Shown: positions 48,344 to 60,213, counted from the first letter of the stretch. The stretch is 64,000 nucleotides of DNA from Chlamydoabsidia padenii (GCA_025330725.1 JAIWND010000034.1:186001-250000); one strand, 5' to 3'. Notes: a model not told the origin generated them from the letters alone. Numbers and translations are program-made.

Positions 48344-48930
48344 TCAGCAGGCACATCCAGGATCATGAGTTTGATTACCACTTGGAATATTGATGGTATC
48401 AGGGAAGTCACTATGGTAATATATAAAACGGTTAATTATTCCATTTGTTATTATTACAGTCAACTTACATATCAACATCGGTTTCTCGAGAGAGAGCATT
48501 TCTTGCTATTGTTTGGAAAGCCTGGTCGACATTGATAGCTTCTTTTGCCGAAGTTTCAAAGTAACTATAAATTAAATCAAAATGAATATGCATGATATGT
48601 TCTTCCCCCCCCCCTTTAATAGGATACTTACGGAGCATTGCCTTTAGATTGACACCAAGCCATAGCACGTTTTGCAGATACCTATGTTTGATAATACAAA
48701 ATATATATAAAAGAGTGATTAGAAACCTTTGTCATGCGACCCTACCCCTTGTTATTATACTTTACCATTCTTTTCGATTCTTCAATATCCACCTTGTTGC
48801 CCAATAAAACAAAAGGGAATTCATCAGGATCCCGAGGTGAAGCTTGTACCAAGAATTCATCACGCCATTGATCTAGGTATGCAACAAAGGCAAACAATAA
48901 TAAGATAAGAGAGTATTCTTTTTTTTTTTT

Positions 48931-48966
<36 letters not shown>

Positions 48967-49423
48967 TTACTTACCAACGTGTTCAAAGGTCTTGCTATTA
49001 TTAACATCATAAGCCAACACACAACAGTCTGCACCTCGATAAAAGGCAACACCTAAGGATTGGAATCGTTCTTGACCAGCAGTATCCCAAATCTTTTTAA
49101 ATACAACAAGTCAGTAACGATGGAAGGGGGTATCTTTGCACATGTGTTCATCTTTTACCTGCATTGTAACCAGTCTGTCATCTACCAACACTTCTTTTGT
49201 CAAAAAGTCAGCACCAATAGTAGCTTTGTATTGTCCACTAAACTTTCGATTCACATATTGGTTCATTAAAGAGGTCTTTCCAACCCTATCAATACAATTA
49301 AAAAAATAAAAAAAGTTAGTATTCATCTTGATGTCTTCTTTTTCTGTTCTTATACATGTTTACTTACCCACTATCGCCAAGAATAATGACTTTGAGTAGT
49401 ACTTTTTTTCTTCCAGTCGACAT
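48344..49423 (-). CDS. YPT7: Rab7-type small GTPase Ypt7
   Basis: Controls late endosome and vacuole fusion through HOPS. Seven exons fit: 49368-49423, 49159-49285, 48975-49092, 48766-48872, 48632-48681, 48469-48564 and 48344-48410; 206 residues. GDSGVGKTSL (P-loop), IGADFLTKE (switch I, Rab7-specific), [18 protein letters not shown] and ETSAK are all present. The end is CAC, a CxC double-geranylgeranylation signal. A variant of the recurrent motif (GCGGAATTTGAAAAT, 49549-49563) lies ~126-140 bp upstream, in inverted sense. A (GA)n run sits in the intron at 48941-48962. Confidence 0.96.
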
Positions 49424-49992
49424 TTTTCTTTTTGTTGTGATGACGAATGTAAAAGAAGAAGAAGAAGAAACGAAATGAAAAGAAAAAAAGAAATCTAACA
49501 CACAAAAGGTCCTCACCCTCAAATGTGTCACATGCAGCCAGCTGAGTGCGGAATTTGAAAATAAGAGCCAATGATCGTTCGTTGGTTCTTAAGAGTTGTC
49601 TGTCCCTTTAGCAAAGTTGCATTGACAAGTCATCTGTAGGTACCTTTATCTATTGTCCTTTGACTTTTTTTTTTCATTTGTTTTTATCTTTTCCTATAAA
49701 GATAGAGTCAATATAAACCAAATCCAGTTTACTGAATCATACAAACTGAGATGATCAAGGCTTTTTGTCTGCCTATGCAAATACACCCTGAGATTCAATA
49801 TCCGACTTTGGTAATCATTGATCAAGGTTGATGTAAATGTATATTTAAAAGATGCATTTATTTTTATAAAACAAAAACAAAAAGATATTATAAAAGACAA
49901 AGTATAATAAAAAGAAAGAGACTATGTACTAGATAAACAATAAGTAAAATAGATGTAAGATATAGTGACTACCACCACAGACACCAGACAAT
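49424..49992. other. YPT7 promoter and KH gene 3' region
   Basis: No gene seen. Apart from the motif variant at 49549-49563 it is AT-rich, with TTTATT-type poly(A) signals near 49856 for the KH gene. Confidence 0.4.
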
Positions 49993-52900
49993 CTATGCCA
50001 GTTTCTGATCACCACCACCCGACAAAGACATGTTTTCCAATAGACTTTGAACTACATAATCTAAACAACAACAGAAAAAAAAAAAGTCAATCTCTGTTAT
50101 CATGATTCATTCTTTTACCTTTACCTTCATTATGCCCAGTGCCAAATAATCCATTCTTTGGTGAGGGTGATCGTGTTGTAGGGTAATCAAGACCACCGAC
50201 AGGAAATCCAGAAGCAGTAGTAGTATTATGGAATGAGGTATGTTGTTGTTGTTGTTGTTGTTGTTGTTGGCGGAAATGAGATTCCAGTAATGGTTCCGGC
50301 ATTGATTTACTTGATTTCAATGTCTTTGTTGTACCGTCGTGATAAGGGTTGAATCCTCCCCGAGTGGTACTACCCATCCTAGGAAACGTCGCATTGAAGA
50401 AGCCAGTGGTCGAAGGAAGAGGAGGACTTTTACCAAAAGGGGATCTTGTAAAGACGTGTGATGACCAAATATCTGTTGTTGATGACGATGATGATGATCC
50501 TGAAACATGATTTTGTTGATGAGTAGGAGGTAAACCAAAACCACTACGTTGATATCGATAATTTGCCAAAACCACCTTTTCTTGTTCCGTTAAATCCATC
50601 GGTGCATCAAAGATGGCTCGTATGTTGTCTTCAGAGATGGTTTGGCCAGGTGGTTTCCATGTCGTTGATGTAGTGGGTGGATTGGTTTCTGTTGTTGTTG
50701 TTGTTGTTGTTGTTGTTATTGATGGTGGTGTGAATGGAAGCATGGGATAGGTCGTATGAGTGGTCATCATTGGAGTCATCATTGACATCTTTGTTGTATC
50801 GGCCGAGTATCTGTTCGTCATAGGCATATCTAAGTTGATAAAAAAGAAATATTAGACTACTATTCCCCTTTCCCCATTGTTCTTCCTCTAATACATACCT
50901 GGAAGAAGCATTGCAAAAGAATCTTGTGAGTACCGGTATGTTGTGGGTGGTTTAGGAGGCAACAAAGAAGCAGGAATGACTTGTTCATAAAAAGAGATAT
51001 CGTGAGACTTGAGGTACGCGGTCAACACATCCAGAGCAGCAGGTAAAGTATCCATCAGGGTATTATACAACACAATCACCATATCATCCGGACAATACTT
51101 GTCAGGAAAAGAGGCAAGACGAATACCAAATTCATGTTCGAGTCGACCCACCACGGTATGTACAAAGTCGTTATCATCCAACAAGGCCGTCAAACTATCC
51201 GAGCGAGGAGCACAAAGTTGATAATCCCGAGGAATAACCGATTGCACTCTAGCCAGAGCCACATCGATCTGAGCTTCAGGACCCACCAAGACCACCTTGT
51301 CCGTTGCCAATTCACAATCAGGCCAAAGCACCCGCGTGTTCGTTTTCTTGCCAATATCTTCGGTGAAAAACATGCTTTGATCATGAGCCAAGAGTCGTTG
51401 GAGCCGGAAGGGAATAGGTACGGTGCGTGTCACATAATCACGATCCTTGGGATGAATCAATTCCATCACGGCATGGCGCAAATTGTCGAGATTGATTTGA
51501 TTCTTCATGGGAGTCCTGGCCACCACATTGTCTTCATTATCGTAATACCCACCCAGTGACGCAAATTCCTCCGTGTTGGAGAACTTGACATAGACACCAT
51601 ACTTCTTCATGATCCGCTGGATGTTCTTGCCCCCGACACCAATGATTCGCTTGTGGTATGCTTCAGGCACAAAAAAGGAGATTTCCGCCGGTAGTTCTTC
51701 TTGTAACAAAGTCAATCCGTCCAATGCTTTTGTAAAACTGGTACTGTCGACCTCGATGACAAAGTTATAGTCACTGGCCAAAGGTACAAACCGGATTTTC
51801 GCCCCCGAAGTTTTCATGATCTTGTTGATTTTACCATTCTTTTTGCCGCTGATAAAGTCCCGTTGTTCGTTGGCGGATTCGACCCGGAAGATGGTGCCTT
51901 GGTGGAAGGGTTTCAAAAAAGTCATTTCTTGAAGTCGTTGATAGACATTACGGATGGCGCGTTCGGTTCCCATGACTTCGATACAACCAGGTTCCGTCTT
52001 GTACGTAACTTGAGCACCAGAGACTTGTGAGAGTTGAGATACCATGCTGGCCAAGTTGCTGGTAGAACTAAAGAAGGAAGAGGAGCCACCATTATAGATC
52101 AGATTATCATGATCGTTAAAGTAAAAGATGGCTTCATAGATACTGCAGGCGACAAAGTGGATGGCACGGAGTGTTCGTTCAGCGTTCACTCGGTTTTCTG
52201 CATACACTGAGATGGCATCTTCCCCTGATCCAAGAAGCGGGAATTCAACAAAGGAGCCTACAAATAAACACCAAGTAAAATTAGCTACCAGTTTCAACTC
52301 TAACAGTCATTCATTCTGTCAAGAGCCTTACCATTATCGTGCATAATCTTGCGAATGTCATCTTTGCAATGTAAGAGCATCCAATCCAGTTTTTGGGCTA
52401 CCATTTTAACAGATTTGTGATACATGGACTTGGCCTATAAAAAAAAAAAGAAAGAAAGAGAGCTTAGTCCACACCATCCCTTTTCAATCCATCCATCCAT
52501 ATATACCTTTTGAGACACTAGTTTATTCAGCATATCCTTGACACGAGCCACATGAGTGGCATCCCCAGTGATATAGATTGCCGAGTCGTATTCGTCTTGT
52601 TCAGTCGTGGCGGTGATAAAAGGTGAAGGAAAGTAGATATTGGTGCATGTTTCTTCAATAATTGGATGTAAACCTGTTCGTTTCCGTCCGCCAATTAAGT
52701 ATTGATATTTCAAAGGCATGCATACTTTATCTGAATGTAAGCCAGCCTAAACCATGTTGATAATAATAGAAAGAAAGAAAGAAAGAAAGAAAGAGAAGAA
52801 AGAGGTGAGTTTTTCTTTTTAAAAAAAAAATCAAGACTATAGAAAGTCGGGATTTGAATTTCATTTTTTTTGGGGGGGAAGGTCTTACATTTTCATCCAA

Positions 52901-53489
52901 AAGGACCAAGAGCTGCACACGGCATTTTTCGACATCCTCGGGTACACCGGTGATGATCAAAGAGACAGTATGATCAGAAGCAAAACAAGATTGATGAGAT
53001 TTAGGAGGAGTGATAACAATAGTTGTCTTTGTATCATTGGCAATTCGATCGCATTGTTCTTGAGTAGGGCATTCGACAGCGGGCACGGGTAAGACCAATT
53101 CAACCTAAAGAGGAGAGACTATGTATTAGTATAAGCACCCTTTAAAATGGACCCCTTTTTTATCACTTTACCTTGATTGGACAATGAAGTAGCAAGTGAC
53201 TACGAGTATCAGCCAGAGAATGAAGAGTACCTGTCAAAGTCAAATTATAATCGGCGGGTGTATCCATCAAATCATGATGTGGCTTGATGATTTTATCATT
53301 GGTAGTTATAACGATATCACATTGAGTGACGGTCATGATGTTTTGACAGGTATTCCGTAAATCGTTAAATGTATGCTCTTCTTTTTTGAGAGAGAAATCG
53401 TATTGGCGGGATGCACAAGGGGCATAACAAAAGGATGAGATGGTGGTGGCATTGTTGGAGGGTGACATCCTCATTGTGGTCGAGTCCAT
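49993..53489 (-). CDS. Multi-KH-domain RNA-binding protein
   Basis: Seven exons fit: 53172-53489, 52889-53104, 52507-52746, 52332-52434, 50899-52257, about 50119-50829 and 49993-50060; ~1004 residues. Two donors six bases apart (ending 50119 or 50125) are equally good at exon 6. Several KH-like units are visible. The clearest has the GxxG loop IIGVGGKNIQRIMKKYGVYVKF (~residue 530); others are FISGKKNGKINKIMKTSGAKIRF and YLIGGRKRTGLHPIIEETCTNIYF. The C-terminal quarter is Thr/Ser/Gln-rich with poly-Gln. The layout recalls Bicaudal-C/vigilin-like fungal proteins, but I do not assign an orthologue. RNA binding follows from the fold; targets are unknown. Confidence 0.85.
52847..52862 (+). promoter_or_regulatory. 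Recurrent motif copy inside a KH-gene intron
   Basis: TCGGGATTTGAATTTC within the intron 52747-52888, antisense to the gene. It is the clearest copy lying away from a gene start. Confidence 0.35.
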
Positions 53490-53592
53490 TTTGGTATCTT
53501 TATATTATATAAAAAGTAAGTGCTGACAATGATCAGTAACGATGGTGATGACGATCAAGTGTTCAATGGAAGTGTGATATAACGTGGTTGTG

Positions 53593-53593
<1 letters not shown>

Positions 53594-53629
<36 letters not shown>
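53594..53629. repeat. Poly(A) tract upstream of the KH gene
   Basis: About 36 A on the plus strand, a T tract in gene sense, ~105-140 bases before the start codon. Confidence 0.9.
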
Positions 53630-53631
<2 letters not shown>

Positions 53632-54022
53632 AAATTTGTGAAAGAAAGAAGCACAAGAATAGATTGTTTGTCAAAAACATTGTTTTTTAAAAAAAATGTT
53701 CGGGCTATCTTGGTGTAAAAAAATTTCGAAACCTGGGGAATAAGGTTGCAGTATCCGCCTGTCACTTTTTTTTCTTCTTTCTCTCTCGAACAAAATCCGC
53801 TTACCCTTTTATCGATTTGTTTTGTTTTGCATGAATCTTGTGTATATCTTTCCTCTTTTATAGTAAAACACTTGTATGCACGATCTTATTATCATACAAG
53901 ATGATGTAGTTTGACCAATACTACTGGTTCTACAAACGAGGGCTAAGCTTTTCCATATCTCGTCATTATTCATGCCCATTGGCCTTGTTCCACCACGTGG
54001 ATTCATCTCCGATAGTGCAAAG

Positions 54023-54244
54023 TCGGGATTTAAATTATTTTTTCTTTTTCTTTTTTTTGGTTGTAACCCGACGGATCTTTGTTCCCTCTTTTTTCCTCTC
54101 CCCCCATTTTCATTGTCATTCATCGGAAACACCTCTTCAACCAAGACTCTATTTGTTACTGGGATAGTCTTGTGATGGTAAGTTACGGAATCGTTTATAA
54201 TGTAAGGTATGCGACTTTACTAATCTCCACTTTTGCTCTTTTAG
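54023..54244 (+). other. Orphan promoter-like segment followed by a predicted intron
   Basis: The motif TCGGGATTTAAATT (54023-54036) is followed by ~80 bases of pyrimidine-rich sequence, then ATG directly abutting a GTAAGT donor (intron 54178-54244, with TTTACTAATC near 54216 and CTTTTAG at the end). After the acceptor the frame closes at once with TGA. It looks like a transcribed, spliced locus with no conserved coding sequence. Confidence 0.4.
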
Positions 54245-54894
54245 TGAAAAACAGTACTTGTTAATTGGCTCCGGTTGGTAATCGATCTAGGCATGCTATG
54301 ACTTTGTCTTTTATTTTTTGAAAAAGTGGGACTCGGGCTTCAACTTTTAGCTAAACTTTACTTTCAGCATTGTAAATTGGTATTAACAGTCTATTTTTTA
54401 TGATCAACTAATTACTCTTTTCCCTTTGGGACACAATTAACCTACCCTACTACCTTGGAAATTGCCCTGTTGAAATCAAGTGGCTTCACGAACGATACAA
54501 ACCCGTAAGTGCATAAGAAGAAAAAATGCATAATGATCATTCATCTCTGTAGTATTAGCTTGTCTAAAATACTAGTTTTATTAATTAAATAAAAGCAACA
54601 ATAAAATATACGATGTTTAAAAGTGGTCGAAAGAAATGATCAAAGCAATCATACATAGGAAAAGAAATCAAACAGTCAGTTATTACATGCGATCAGCCCC
54701 TTTTGTCTATGGGAATGATAAAACTTACCACTTAAATGATAAAAATTATCATAGAAGTGCAGTGTATGTGGGTTGCGATAACTTCCTGGAAAGATTTGAA
54801 CAAAATAAAGGAGTGGAGACAAAGGAATGGAGATAGATAGAGAGCGGATTCATATCAAGTGGCCAGCATTACTACATGAATTGTATGATTGTAT

Positions 54895-54970
54895 AACCGT
54901 TGCAGCCTGGCTGACCACATTGGAAGTGTCGGAAGGATGGCGGAAAGAAGACATAAAGGGTGAAGGGGGA
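54895..54970 (+). repeat. Dispersed repeat C, copy 1
   Basis: Shares CCTGGCTGACCACATTGG, then GGCGGAA-like sequence and GAAGACATAAAGG, with 55313-55405. Confidence 0.6.
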
Positions 54971-55312
54971 TAAAAGGTGAAGAAAGTAGACCCTTCTTAT
55001 AGGATACAGGAAGGGATAATAACGTGTGAAAATGAACGATGTACCAATCAATTCAATGGAGCAAACCCTTGTCAATCAATATGATAAACAATATAATCAC
55101 ATGTATTTGAGTCAGTTTCACTATTTACAAACGATCAATTCATGCTGATCAACAATCAATAAATGTAAAGAGCTAGAATGTAATGGTGGCGGGAATTCAA
55201 ATAAACCCCGATCAATGCAAAAAAAAAAAAAAAAAAAAAAAAGAGTCTGGTTATGATCGCTTGTTCCTCCCTTTTCCTAATCAAACCACGCTCCAATCAG
55301 CAGATAATCGTT

Positions 55313-55405
55313 GCAACCTGGCTGACCACATTGGCAGTGGCGGAAGGAGTGGATTCATCCAACCATAATGGAGATGGAGGAAGAAGACATAAAGGATGAA
55401 GGAAG
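55313..55405 (+). repeat. Dispersed repeat C, copy 2
   Basis: Same order of shared words as copy 1, with a ~25-bp insertion before GAAGAAGACATAAAGG. Confidence 0.6.
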
Positions 55406-55687
55406 GAAAAAAGTTGGCAATCAGTGATGGGGGAATGATAGCGTGTAAAAATTGGTGTTGACCAATCATTCAAAAATGGATAAAGATAGGAGGTGGTCAG
55501 TGCTGGGGAAATCATAGGATTTTTAGGATTATGTCTAGATATAGTAATCAAATCAATAAAAAAATAAGTGATACGAAAAGATGGGATCTTTATTAAACGT
55601 CAAATGGTTATGGTATTTAGGTTAAAAGTCAAGCACCAAGTGCCTTGTGTCAGTCTGTCCGAACTTGCCTACGCCCAACTGGCCGTG

Positions 55688-55870
55688 GAATTCAGGCCAA
55701 CTTTTCGCCCAACTGACAGTAGAGTTCTGGCCAACTATCTGCCTAACTTTCTCCTGCCCAACTGGCCTGTGCCGCCCGCAATTCGCCTGTGAAAAAAAAA
55801 ATCCAAAGGCTTTTCACCCAAGTTGGCCTGAATTCTACCCCCAACTTTCTGCCCAGCATTTTTCCTGCCC
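55688..55870. repeat. Dispersed repeat B, copy 2, with 14-bp inverted repeat
   Basis: GAATTCAGGCCAAC (55688-55701) is the exact reverse complement of GTTGGCCTGAATTC (55822-55835). The segment is full of CAACT/GCCCAACT words. Its right half matches 34185-34255. Confidence 0.6.
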
Positions 55871-55924
55871 AGTTCCTGTCATGAAACCCACTTCATGTTC
55901 AAATCCCGCTTTACCTTGATTTCT

Positions 55925-56105
55925 TACTAAGATTTTGGATGGGCTCTCCTCGCTCCATTGTTAAAGGATGGTAATGATTAAAGTGGTGATGTGAATACTA
56001 TAACCCATTTCCAATATACTTTACCGCAAAAGTCAAGTACCAGGACCCTTGTGTTAGTCAGCCCAAGCTTGCAATGAGTTTTACCTGTCTTTTGCAAGAA
56101 AAAAG
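55925..56105 (+). repeat. Dispersed repeat A, copy 2
   Basis: Shares its word order with copies 1 and 3: CGCTCCATTGTTAAAGGATG, TAATGATTAAAGTG, CCCATTTCCAA, CTTTACCGCAA, TTTTACCTGTC. Preceded by TTCAAATCCCGC (55898-55909). Confidence 0.7.
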
Positions 56106-56159
56106 GACGAAGACTTTTTTTTATAGATAGAAGCAAAAATCATTTTCAAATCCCGTCAG

Positions 56160-56335
56160 TTCTTAGTCAGAGTTGAAAGGAGCTTCACCGCTCCATTGTC
56201 AACGGATGCTAATGATTAAAGTGGCCATGTGGATACTATGACCCATTTCCAACATACTTTACCGCAAGTTCAAGTACCAAGATCCTTGTGTTAATATGTT
56301 TAGATTTACAATGACTTTTACCTTTTCTTTGCTAA
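56160..56335 (+). repeat. Dispersed repeat A, copy 3
   Basis: Immediately follows copy 2 with the same order of shared segments, preceded by ATTTTCAAATCCCG (56142-56155) and followed by a further ATTTTCAAATGCCG (~56372). Confidence 0.7.
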
Positions 56336-56566
56336 GACGGAAGATTTTTTTTCTAGACAAAAGAAAGCTTCATTTTCAAATGCCGAACACCAAAATTCAA
56401 TACGCTTTGCAATTCCTGATTTGAGGGCATGATCATGGAGGGAAGCGTTGTCAGTCGAGATTTCGGTACTCGTTGTAAGGCCCAAATTTATTTATATAGA
56501 AGAGTGTTTTGTTGTACTGTAACTGTACTATTATATAGTCTACGTTTCATATCCCCTGCTTCCTTT

Positions 56567-56612
56567 GGCCAAATGGTTGGCACCCTTCGGGTGCTGCCTG
56601 CGGCGCAAATTT
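56567..56612 (+). other. Cluster of three short hairpins
   Basis: In succession: GCCAA-ATGG-TTGGC, GCACCC-TTC-GGGTGC (56580-56594), and CAAATTTG flanked by GGCG and CC. Such dense pairing is unlike the surrounding sequence; it could be a structured RNA or a repeat end. Confidence 0.35.
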
Positions 56613-57175
56613 GCCGATACGTTTACGTTTAAGTGTAGAGTTACAATACAACTTTTTGATGGGGTCAGGGGCCGCATCAATCAGCAGACAACATCGGCGT
56701 TTAAAAAAGTGGGGTTAAACCGGGGATTAAAAAACGTTCCATGATTTTTTATAAGAGATCTTTGTTAACTACAGGTTAGGATCCCCTTTTGGAGTGCGCG
56801 GCATGAAAAAAATATATGCAACAATCATATCCTAATAGAAAGATTCCCCAAATCGCGATGGCTCCGTAGAATAGATAGAATTATATTAGTCCACTCTCTA
56901 TTTGGTAGTAATATCCCTTAATCAAATAAAAATCCTACACCCTTCTTTGACAAATACTGGTCTTGCTAGAAAAATCCTAACCAATCAAAATGGAATAGAA
57001 ACTACTGGTTGCTTCATGGTCCAGCATATTTTTAAATGCCGATTTGCCCCTTGCCTATTTTAGTTTCATTTTTTTTAAAATCCATTCTTTTTCGGCTTCC
57101 TCCTTTTTTTTCCCTTCTTCTCAAATACAAACAAACTCTCCCTCTTCCATTTAGATCATCTTACATACTATAACT

Positions 57176-58507
57176 ATGGTTAAGGAAACTAAATACTATG
57201 ACGTACTTGGTGTCAGCCCTGATGCTAGCGACAGTGACTTGAAGAAGGCATACCGTAAACTTGCATTAAAGTATCATCCTGACAAGGTAAGAAAACAAAA
57301 AGAGATGACTTGTTTTTTCTTGCAAAAAAAAAAAAAAAGCCAAGATGACTAATACTGACTTGAACTTTTTTTTTTTTCATAGAATCCTGAAGCCGGTGAC
57401 AAATTCAAAGAAATCTCTCATGCATACGAAATACTATCAGATGGTGAACGACGACAAATGTATGATCAGTTTGGTGAAGAAGGCTTAAACGGACAAGGCG
57501 GTATGGGTGGTATGGATGCCGAAGATCTCTTCTCACAACTCTTTGGTGGTGGTGGTTTATTCGGTGGTGGTGGTGGTGGTGGTCGTGGCCGACCCTCTGG
57601 TCCTCGTCGTGGCAAAGACATGGTGCATCAACTCAAAGTCAGTCTGGAAGACCTCTACAAGGGTAAGACCACCAAACTGGCATTACAAAAACATGTGCTA
57701 TGTGGACAATGTGAAGGACGGGGTGGTAAAGAAGGCAGTGTGACGACTTGCAAAACATGTCATGGTCAAGGTGTGCGTGTGATCATGCGTCAAATGGGTC
57801 CAATGCTACAACAAATTCAACAACCTTGCTCAGACTGTCAGGGTCAGGGTGAAATCATCGATGCCAAGGACCGGTGTATGGAATGTGAAGGGCGCAAGAT
57901 CCTCAGCGAACGGAAAATCCTCGAAGTACATGTGGACAAGGGCATGCGTGATGGGCAAAAAATCACATTCTCTGGCGAAGGCGATCAAGCACCTAATGTC
58001 ATACCTGGCGATATCATCATTGTCCTTGATGAAAAGCCTCATCCTATCTTCAAACGAAAGGGTGATGATCTCTTTTATGAGGCCAAGATTGATCTGTTGA
58101 CGGCTCTGGCTGGTGGTGAATTTGCGATACCCCAATTGGACGAACGTGTGTTGCTGGTCTCGGTCTTGCCTGGTGAATCGATTCATCCTGGTATGGTCAA
58201 GGTGATTCCTAATGAAGGTATGCCAACATATCGTCATCATAACCATGGTAATCTCTTTGTCAAGTTTACCATCAACTTCCCTGCTAATAACTGGACTGAT
58301 CAAGAAACTATCGCCAAGCTGGAATCCATTTTACCTCCTAGACAACCTTTACCTGCTTTTGGTGACAACAAACAAGTGGATGATGTTGTCATGGCCGATG
58401 CTGATGCCTATCAATCTTCAAGAACACAAGGTGGACATGCTCATGATGAAGACGATGACGAAGAAGGTCGTGGTGGTGGTCCTGGTGTGCAGTGTGCTCA
58501 ATCCTAG
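57176..58507 (+). CDS. YDJ1: DnaJ class A (type I Hsp40) co-chaperone
   Basis: A cytosolic partner of Hsp70 that binds unfolded clients. Exons 57176-57286 and 57383-58507 give 411 residues. The J domain begins [14 protein letters not shown] and its HPD is in KYHPDK, right at the intron. A Gly/Phe-rich region with a Gly run follows. The zinc-finger domain has four C-x-x-C-x-G-x-G-type repeats ([31 protein letters not shown]). It ends CAQS, a CaaX box expected to be farnesylated as in yeast Ydj1. AATAAA lies at 58542-58547. Confidence 0.97.
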
Positions 58508-58580
58508 TTTAGTAACAAATATACTATCAACATCATCATAAAATAAAAATAGTTTGTTTGTAATAAAATAAAAACATGTC

Positions 58581-58586
58581 TTTATT
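58581..58586 (-). terminator. Poly(A) signal of HEM15
   Basis: TTTATT on the plus strand (AATAAA in gene sense), ~75 bases past the stop; the YDJ1 signal overlaps the same short convergent interval. Confidence 0.45.
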
Positions 58587-58659
58587 GATTGATCAAATAA
58601 AAAAGGAGGGGTGATTGGATTGTTATTATATTGCTAGTGTGGGTGTAAGTTTGAAGGGA

Positions 58660-59994
58660 TTATTTTTGCTGCGGATCACATGACTTGAAGAAGTCTCTTG
58701 TTGTTCCACAGCTGTCAAAGGTACATCCAGGGCAACGAAGGTAATATTGGCGCGATATGACTTGACCAGATTTCAAATGTTCGTTTACAATGTTGGCCAT
58801 AGCATTAGTGAAGATTGGATCATCATTTAAGGCTTCAGCACGTTTCCATCCAGTAATACCCACCTAACCAATAATAAAAAAGAAATGGTGAGTTCTCTAA
58901 TCATCAACAATATCATATACATTCATTACCTCTTCGGCTTCCTTGCCATATTCCTGATCCAATTCAAACAATGTTTCGATATGATCACTTGTGAATGCAA
59001 TAGGTACGACCACCAAGTTCTTTTTCCCCGCCTTACCATAGTTCTTGATGACATCCGCGGTTTGAGGACCTAACCAAGGCTGTGGACCAACTTGGGATTG
59101 CCAAATAAGTCGATAAGGGTTTTGATGACCGAGTCGTTTCATCACTTGATCCACACTGGCAGCGACTTCGGCAGGATACGTATCACCACGATTGATCACC
59201 GACATGGGTAAGGAATGAGCTGAGAAGAGAATGATGGCATCCTTGCGTTGTTCAGGGGTGTATTCGGCCAATTTGCGTTCCACCTTGGTAGCCATAGCCT
59301 CGATAAAACCAGGATGAGTCGGCCAACGATCGATCACACTCCATTGCACACTTTGTTCCATCCCATTTTTGACAATTCCCCGATGAAGTTCGTTCAAACT
59401 GCTGCCAGTGGTTGAGCATGAGTATTGAGGATACTGTGTAAATACTACAGCCCGTTTTACACCATCCGCCTTCATTTCGTCCAGCGCGTCTTGTGTCGAT
59501 GGTTTCACATATCGGAATGCAACATAATGCTTGTGAGGAGCTAAAGGTGATGGTGATGATTTAGTAAAGAAGAGGGGGTTTACTTTATGAAATGTGAGAG
59601 TAACTTGCCTGTTTCTGGTGACAGTTCGTCAAGGACCTTTTCCATTTCTTCACCTTGCTTGCGCGTCCACTTGAGAATAGGTGATCCACCACCAATAGAG
59701 TCATATTGTTCACGAATACTTGGTGTTCGGCGTCTGGCAATCCACTTGGCAAGGGAAGATTGGAACGGAAGCTTCATGATATCACGATCCGTAAATAAAT
59801 TGAGTAAAAAATCGTGTACGTCATCCAAGGTTTCAGGACCACCCATGTTCGTCAACAATACAGCAGTTGGACTAAAATAATAGTAATAATAGTATAAAGT
59901 AAGCTATGTTAGTAAAGGCAATAGGAAGGATCTTTATACAAACGTACGGTTTCTTCGTGGATAAGGATCGAATGGAGGGAGTCGCAAAGATCAT
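58660..59994 (-). CDS. HEM15: Ferrochelatase
   Basis: Inserts iron into protoporphyrin IX at the mitochondrial inner membrane, the last step of haem synthesis. Four exons fit: 59948-59994, 59609-59871, 58930-59540 and 58660-58863; 374 residues. The N-terminus ([14 protein letters not shown]) is a short presequence. [17 protein letters not shown] opens the domain; the catalytic histidine lies in [15 protein letters not shown]. All four candidate [2Fe-2S] cysteines of animal and fungal enzymes are present: one in [12 protein letters not shown] and three in [11 protein letters not shown] near the C-terminus. The intron after exon 2 has a GC donor (GCAAGT). Two opposed recurrent motifs lie ~185-220 bp upstream. 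Confidence 0.95.
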
Positions 59995-60177
59995 TGTAGA
60001 TCGGCATCCTATCAATACACTTAAAAGTGAGAAAACACGTTATAATCGACTAGTGGTTTAGGGAAACATACTTGTTGACTGTTTCAAGATATTGCTTAGC
60101 ATGGTAATGTAAGGTAAAAAGAAGGTGATGGAAGAAAAAGAAAAGAAAAAGATGCGCAAGACAATATGTATTGAAAA

Positions 60178-60213
60178 TCGGGATTTGAATGTGAAAATAT
60201 TTAAATCCCGCAT
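60178..60213. promoter_or_regulatory. Inverted pair of recurrent motifs upstream of HEM15
   Basis: TCGGGATTTGAATGTG (from 60179) and TATTTAAATCCCGC (~60198-60211) face each other with a few bases between them, forming an imperfect palindrome. Confidence 0.55.

Larger units (their letters stand above)
53490..57175. other. Gene-poor, repeat-rich region
   Basis: No protein-coding gene could be supported over ~3.7 kb. It contains an orphan promoter-like segment with an intron (54023-54244), two copies each of dispersed repeats A and C, one copy of B, a hairpin-rich patch (56567-56612), and motif copies at 54023, 55187, 55898 and 56142. Its right end is the YDJ1 promoter. Confidence 0.5.
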
